NCBI GenBank assembly: GCA_019694515.1
Contig: JAIBBU010000034.1
Location: forward strand, 1-32,077
Length of the DNA: 32,077 nt
Origin: Oligoflexia bacterium
GTDB lineage: Bacteria > Bdellovibrionota_C > UBA2361 > JBGSMV01
Direction of reading: 5' to 3'
Both the position numbers and the translations under genes were made by a program. The notes beneath the pieces are model-generated. The model was given only the letters and a program-made list of their open reading frames with translations. It was not told the origin of the DNA and did not search any database. Positions 27,511 through 32,077 of this stretch are shown here, piece by piece; within the stretch, counting starts at the first letter, position 1, and the number at the start of each line of letters is the position of its first letter.

Positions 27511-28778
27511 GCATTAGCGCCCGTGATGCAGCAGTAGTTTGGCACCCATTCTCGCAGATGCAGCTCGATTCCCCCGTACCGGCGATCGTGCGGGGTGAGG
27601 GGGCCTTGCTCTATGACGAGCAGGGGCGCTCTTACGTTGATGCAATTAGCTCCTGGTGGGTTAATCTTCACGGGCATGCGCACCCCCATATTTCAGATTG
27701 CATCGCCGCGCAGCTGGAGAAACTGCATCAGGTAATCTTCGCCGGCTTTACGCATGAACCGGCAGTAGAGCTCTCCGAGAGGTTGTTAGCAATCTTGCCT
27801 TCGAACCAGTCCCGGGTGTTCTTTAGCGACGACGGATCAACCGCCGTCGAAGCGGCGTTGAAGATCTGCGTACAGTACTGGGGAAACAAGGCGCAACCAA
27901 GACGGCGCTTTGTGGCCTTTAAAGATGGCTATCATGGGGATACTTTCGGGGCGATGGCGGTTGGCGGACGCGGCCTCTTTGTGCAGCACTATGCAGAGAT
28001 GCTCTTTGAGGTCTCGCACGTCGATCCTCCGCACCCGGGACGGGAGCAGGAGTCGGTTGAACAGTTAGCTAAGTTATTAGATCGGGGCGATGTGTGCGCG
28101 TTTATTTTCGAGCCGCTGTTGCAAGGGGTGGCCGGTATGCGACTGCACTCGGCTGCCGGTTTAGATCAGATGATGCAGCTGTGCCGAGAGGCGGGAGTGC
28201 CGACCATCGCGGACGAGATCTTAACCGGATTCGGACGAACCGGCAGAAATTTTGCCTGTAACTATTTAACGGAGAAGCCCGATCTGATCTGTCTCTCCAA
28301 GGGACTCACCGGTGGCACTCTTCCGATGGGGATCACTACCGCAAGCAATCCGATCTACGAGCGCTTTTTATCCGATTCGCGTGAGCGCGCCTTTCTGCAC
28401 GGCCACTCCTATACCGCAAATCCGCTGGCTTGTGCTGCAGCTCTGGCAAGTTTGGATCTGCTGCTAGCTGCGGAGTGCCGCGAACAGTTAGCACGGATTT
28501 CGGAGGCTCAGAGCGTGTTTCTCACTAAGCTTCAGCACACCAAGCTTGCCCGAAATCCACGTGCCCTGGGAACGGTGGCTGCTTTTGAGATCGGTGACGA
28601 CCCAGCCTATGGATCGCAGGCGCGTGATAAAATTCTGAAGTTCTTTTTGGGGCAGGGGCTGCTGATTCGGCCGCTTGGCAATACGATCTATTTGCTGCCG
28701 CCTTATTGTATCCAAAACGCTGACCTTGAACGTGCTCAGGCGGCATGTCTTAGGTTGGCATCGCAGGGGCTGCCGTGA
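27507..28778 (+). CDS. bioA: Adenosylmethionine-8-amino-7-oxononanoate aminotransferase
   Basis: PLP aminotransferase making 7,8-diaminononanoate; 423 residues. The start VWHPFSQM is diagnostic of BioA, with AISSWWVNLHGHAHP (substrate tunnel, WW present), FFSDDGSTAVEAALK and the Schiff-base lysine K265 in LSKGLTGG. Overlaps bioD and the following ketoacyl synthase gene by four bases each (ATGA, GTGA), so translation of the three is probably coupled. Confidence 0.96.
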   Translation: MSISARDAAVVWHPFSQMQLDSPVPAIVRGEGALLYDEQGRSYVDAISSWWVNLHGHAHPHISDCIAAQLEKLHQVIFAGFTHEPAVELSERLLAILPSNQSRVFFSDDGSTAVEAALKICVQYWGNKAQPRRRFVAFKDGYHGDTFGAMAVGGRGLFVQHYAEMLFEVSHVDPPHPGREQESVEQLAKLLDRGDVCAFIFEPLLQGVAGMRLHSAAGLDQMMQLCREAGVPTIADEILTGFGRTGRNFACNYLTEKPDLICLSKGLTGGTLPMGITTASNPIYERFLSDSRERAFLHGHSYTANPLACAAALASLDLLLAAECREQLARISEAQSVFLTKLQHTKLARNPRALGTVAAFEIGDDPAYGSQARDKILKFFLGQGLLIRPLGNTIYLLPPYCIQNADLERAQAACLRLASQGLP

Positions 28779-29953
28779 GTCAGTTCCCGAGAATTGAGAT
28801 TGCCGCGCTGGGGTCGATCTCACCTTTAGGGGCCGATAGCGGGGAAGCTGAGCTTGCCTACCAGCGTCCTTCATGCCGCATCGGCAGGCGCGAGGTTGAG
28901 GGCCGCGAGTCTTGGGCTGCTGAACTTTCGCCGGAGGCCGAAGCGCGGCTCAATAAGCTCGTGGCTGAACAGCCCAAATACCGAGAGCTGGATCGTTCGG
29001 TTCTCTTTGCAATCTTGGCTGCTCGTGAAGCTTTGGAACGGAGCTGCTGGTCGAAGGACTCACAGATTGGAGTTCTAATTGGATCTTCCCGTGGTGCTAC
29101 CGGATTGTTTGAGCACAACCTTAGACAGTTTGATCGAACGGGACGCGTACGTCCTCATAGCTCTCCCACCACAACTCTCGGAAATATTTCGAGCGCTGTA
29201 GGCCGCGACCTCGCCCTCGATGGTGTGCAGATCTCGCACTCCGTCACCTGCAGCAGCGCACTGCACGCGATTGGCAATGCCGTGGCCTGGATTCGGGGCG
29301 GATTGTGCCAACGTTTTTTAGCCGGCGCTGCCGAAGCGCCCTTGACCGCGTTCACCCTTGCGCAGATGGAAGCGTTGGGAATCGCAAAATCTCCTTGGGA
29401 AGAATGGCCCTGCCGTCCACTTGGAGGGAAGAACAGTTTTGTACTAGGAGAGGGAGCCGCAGTTTTTGCAATCGGAGCGGAGACGTCAGCAGCGGGTCCT
29501 AAATATATTATTGAGGGGATCGGATTTGCGCAGGAGATTTCGCAATCCCCCAGCGGCATATCGGAGTCCGGGCAAGCATTTCAGCTGGCGCTGCAGCGTG
29601 CCTTGGAGCATGCCGGCAGCCCCCAGATCGATCTGATAATCCTGCATGCCCCAGGCACGGCGCTAGGGGATCGTGCTGAGCTTGAAGCCCTTAGCGCCGT
29701 TTTCAAAAGCGATTTGCCGCCTATTACCTCCAATAAATTCCTCTTAGGGCACACCCTGGGGGCTTCAGGCGGACTTAGTCTTGAATACGCTATTAACATT
29801 TTGAAATATCAACGTTACAATCCCTTTCCTTATGAGATAGTGACCCGGTCCGAGGGCAGCTATCGGAGTGGGAGGATCGAACGCATATTACTCAACGCGG
29901 CCGGTTTTGGAGGCAACGCGGTGAGTCTGGTCCTTTCTAAGGCAGGAGAGTGA
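28775..29953 (+). CDS. FabF-like beta-ketoacyl synthase in the biotin operon
   Basis: 392-residue thiolase-fold enzyme of the KAS I/II (FabB/FabF) group, which condenses an acyl primer with malonyl-ACP. The active site is intact: nucleophile C159 in [11 protein letters not shown]291 in HAPGT, K321 and H326 in [15 protein letters not shown], and the gatekeeper loop [12 protein letters not shown] at the end. Sequence is clearly diverged from housekeeping FabF (short N-terminal part, [10 protein letters not shown] in place of PGTSTPLGD). The GTG start overlaps the bioA stop, so it is part of the biotin transcript. KAS III-type BioZ makes pimeloyl-ACP in some bacteria; here a KAS II-like protein may fill the same gap, as bioC, bioH, bioW and bioZ are not in the window. 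Substrate is inferred from context only. Confidence 0.87.
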   Translation: MSQFPRIEIAALGSISPLGADSGEAELAYQRPSCRIGRREVEGRESWAAELSPEAEARLNKLVAEQPKYRELDRSVLFAILAAREALERSCWSKDSQIGVLIGSSRGATGLFEHNLRQFDRTGRVRPHSSPTTTLGNISSAVGRDLALDGVQISHSVTCSSALHAIGNAVAWIRGGLCQRFLAGAAEAPLTAFTLAQMEALGIAKSPWEEWPCRPLGGKNSFVLGEGAAVFAIGAETSAAGPKYIIEGIGFAQEISQSPSGISESGQAFQLALQRALEHAGSPQIDLIILHAPGTALGDRAELEALSAVFKSDLPPITSNKFLLGHTLGASGGLSLEYAINILKYQRYNPFPYEIVTRSEGSYRSGRIERILLNAAGFGGNAVSLVLSKAGE

Positions 29954-29958
29954 AAGGG

Positions 29959-31920
29959 ATGCAAACCAAGCTTTTTGATATTCCGGAGAAGGTTAAAAAC
30001 CGTACCCACATCAACGATGATGAGTACATGGCGCTCTATGAGCACTCGGTATCGGACCCTGAAGGATTTTGGGCTGATATGGCGACCAAATTTATCAGCT
30101 GGTCGAAGCCCTGGGAAAAGGTGCTGCAGTACGATTTTGAGACCGCCCACATTCGGTGGTTTCTCGGCGCCAAGCTGAATGTCTCGTATAACTGCATCGA
30201 TCGACATCTTCCGACCCGTGGAGACAAGACCGCTCTAATCTGGGAGGGGAATGAACCCGGGGACGTGCGGATGTTTACCTATCGCGAGCTGTATGAGCAC
30301 GTTTGCCGTTTTGCCAATGTGCTCCGTCGGCACGGAGTGAAGAAGGGCGATCGCGTAGCGATTTACATGCCGATGGTGCCCGAAGCTGCCTTCGCGATGC
30401 TGGCTTGCGCGCGAATCGGCGCGATACACTCGGTGATCTTCGGCGGGTTTTCGGCTGAAGCGGTGCGCGACCGGGTGCTGGATTCCTCCTGCAAGATTGT
30501 GATTACCGCCAACCAAGGGGTGCGCGGTAACAAGACTATACCGCTTAAGCAGATCGTCGATCAGGCGCTGCTAGGGGTTAGCTGTGTTGAGAAGGTTTTA
30601 GTCTTTAGGCGCACCTTCGAAAATGTACCCTTCTCGAGAAGCCGCGATCTGTGGCTCGAAGATGAAATGTCGGTGAGCAGCGAGCACTGTGAGCCTGAAC
30701 CAATGGATTCGGAGGATCCACTCTTTATTCTTTATACCTCAGGATCAACCGGAAAACCGAAGGGGGTATTGCACACGCAGGGCGGATACATGCTTTATAC
30801 CGCCGTAACCCACAAATATGTCTTCGACTATCAGGAGGACGATCGCTATTTTTGTGCCGCTGATATCGGCTGGATCACGGGGCACTCGTATATTCTTTAT
30901 GGCCCGCTCTCTAACGGAGCGACTACGATGATGTTCGAGTCGTTGCCCAACTACCCCGATGCGGGTCGCTACTGGGACACGATCGAGCGCCACAAGGTAA
31001 ATATATTCTATACCGCACCTACGGCGCTCCGTGCTGTTTTGAAGGAGGGCGATCATTTAGTCGATCGTTATGATTTAGGGTCGCTTCGAATCTTGGGCAC
31101 GGTCGGAGAACCGATCAATCATGATGCCTGGATGTGGTACCATAACCGCATCGGTAAGGGCGAATGCGCGATCGTGGATACCTGGTGGCAGACCGAGACC
31201 GGCGGAATTTTGATTACGCCGCTGCCTGGAGCAACCCAGACCAAACCAGGCTCCGCCACCCGGCCCTTTTTCGGCGTGCGCCCCAGTTTAGTGGATGAGC
31301 ATGGCAACACCCTTGAAGGGAACGACGTAAAAGGGCGGCTCTGCATCGACTATCCCTGGCCCGGTCAGATGCGCACGGTTTACGGCGACCACCAGCGCTT
31401 CGTGGACACCTATTTTAAGGCCTATCCCGGCAAATACTTTACGGGTGATGCCTGTTACCGGGATGAGCATGGCTACTACTGGATCACGGGCAGAGTTGAC
31501 GATGTGCTGAACGTTTCGGGACACCGCATCGGCACTGCCGAGATCGAAAGCGCTATCGTACGTTCCGGGGTAGTGGCTGAAGCGGCCGTGGTCGGCATGC
31601 CGCATGATATTAAGGGCACCGGAATTCATGCCTTCTGTATTCTGCAAACCGGTAAACCATCGGATTTCGAAAGTGAGAAACGCGTGCGTGATTCGGTACG
31701 GGAAGTGATCGGGCCTTTCGCCGCACCGGATATTATTCAATTCGTGCCAGGGCTTCCGAAGACCCGCTCCGGGAAAATCATGCGGCGCATTTTGCGCAAG
31801 ATCGCGGAGGGAGAGACCGAGAATTTTGGAGATACTACAACACTCGCCGATCCGAGCGTGGTAGAACAAATCTTAAGTGGTGCGCTGGCGATGCGGGCGG
31901 CCAAAGCTGTAAACGGCTGA
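29959..31920 (+). CDS. acs: Acetyl-CoA synthetase (AMP-forming)
   Basis: 653-residue cytoplasmic enzyme activating acetate to acetyl-CoA via acetyl-AMP. Motifs in order: ACS N-terminal helix region, P-loop [18 protein letters not shown] near 258, [28 protein letters not shown] and the catalytic, acetylation-regulated K606 in [11 protein letters not shown]. The ATG at 29959 has AGGAGAG eight bases upstream; a GTG three codons earlier overlaps the previous stop and is less likely. Starts five bases after the ketoacyl synthase, so it probably shares the biotin operon transcript. Propionyl-CoA synthetases are similar but the closest match by motif is Acs. Confidence 0.95.
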   Translation: MQTKLFDIPEKVKNRTHINDDEYMALYEHSVSDPEGFWADMATKFISWSKPWEKVLQYDFETAHIRWFLGAKLNVSYNCIDRHLPTRGDKTALIWEGNEPGDVRMFTYRELYEHVCRFANVLRRHGVKKGDRVAIYMPMVPEAAFAMLACARIGAIHSVIFGGFSAEAVRDRVLDSSCKIVITANQGVRGNKTIPLKQIVDQALLGVSCVEKVLVFRRTFENVPFSRSRDLWLEDEMSVSSEHCEPEPMDSEDPLFILYTSGSTGKPKGVLHTQGGYMLYTAVTHKYVFDYQEDDRYFCAADIGWITGHSYILYGPLSNGATTMMFESLPNYPDAGRYWDTIERHKVNIFYTAPTALRAVLKEGDHLVDRYDLGSLRILGTVGEPINHDAWMWYHNRIGKGECAIVDTWWQTETGGILITPLPGATQTKPGSATRPFFGVRPSLVDEHGNTLEGNDVKGRLCIDYPWPGQMRTVYGDHQRFVDTYFKAYPGKYFTGDACYRDEHGYYWITGRVDDVLNVSGHRIGTAEIESAIVRSGVVAEAAVVGMPHDIKGTGIHAFCILQTGKPSDFESEKRVRDSVREVIGPFAAPDIIQFVPGLPKTRSGKIMRRILRKIAEGETENFGDTTTLADPSVVEQILSGALAMRAAKAVNG

Positions 31921-31990
31921 TAGAGCACGCTTTAGCTTCGCCTTGGGTGTGCTGCTGTGATTGCTGTACGAGTCGAAGACAAATTTTCTG

Positions 31991-32047
31991 TCATTGCGAG
32001 CGTAGCGAAAGCCTGCCTCGCCGTAGCATGAGCGGAGGCGGGCAATC
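31991..32047. repeat. REP-like nested inverted repeat
   Basis: Between the acs stop and the window end, CATTGCGAGCGTAGCGAA begins an element resembling the dispersed TCATTGCGAG...GCAATCCC repeats seen in many genomes. ATTGC (31993-31997) pairs with GCAAT (32042-32046), and GCCTGCCTC (32011-32019) with GAGGCGGGC (32035-32043) via one T-G wobble. Only one copy is seen here. It may also act as the acs terminator although no T-run follows. Confidence 0.55.
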
Positions 32048-32077
32048 CCTAACATTTTGCCTGGCAGTGCAAATACC

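Overview
The window reads as a stretch of chromosome from a moderately GC-rich Gram-negative bacterium. Evidence for an outer membrane is indirect: several lipoproteins with clear lipoboxes, one with an Asp after the lipid Cys (an inner-membrane retention signal in enterobacteria), and a membrane-anchored M23 peptidase. The single-subunit, five-helix SdhC, the long-form HflX and the mdh-sdhCAB-sucCD cluster suggest a deltaproteobacterial or Bdellovibrio-like lineage. That placement is inference from gene families and order, not a tree. Almost all of it is core metabolism and housekeeping; no phage, transposase or CRISPR was seen, and no gap without a gene exceeds 300 bases.

Layout. 1-1674: hflX, cut by the left edge, converging on pepP (1723-2997, minus). 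3164-5973: a hotdog thioesterase-like gene, rpmE with a good sigma70-type promoter, a thioredoxin-fold lipoprotein, an orphan secreted protein on the minus strand and a divergent small lipoprotein. 5983-8525: nadK and recN, closed by a terminator-like hairpin. 8751-9782: M23 peptidase behind a palindrome-rich upstream region. 10021-18787: a tightly packed, probably single operon holding two SPFH (band 7) proteins, then mdh, sdhC, sdhA, sdhB, sucC and sucD, i.e. succinyl-CoA to oxaloacetate in one transcript. 18808-20371 (minus): corA followed by an orphan FliG C-terminal-domain protein. 20463-20536: tRNA-Met(CAT). 20711-24644: a CbpA-type DnaJ protein and clpB. 24733-31920: bioB-bioF-bioD-bioA, a FabF-like ketoacyl synthase, and acs, with overlaps or 5-17 base gaps throughout. 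The right end carries a REP-like nested inverted repeat.

The points most worth a second look are the ketoacyl synthase fused by overlap into the biotin operon, with an intact active site and no BioC/BioH/BioW/BioZ in view (a candidate pimeloyl-forming enzyme); the orphan FliG torque domain beside corA with no other flagellar gene; the SPFH pair, one a transmembrane protein and the other an inner-membrane-type lipoprotein, co-transcribed with succinate dehydrogenase; and several perfect palindromes in upstream regions (before the M23 gene, clpB and bioB).
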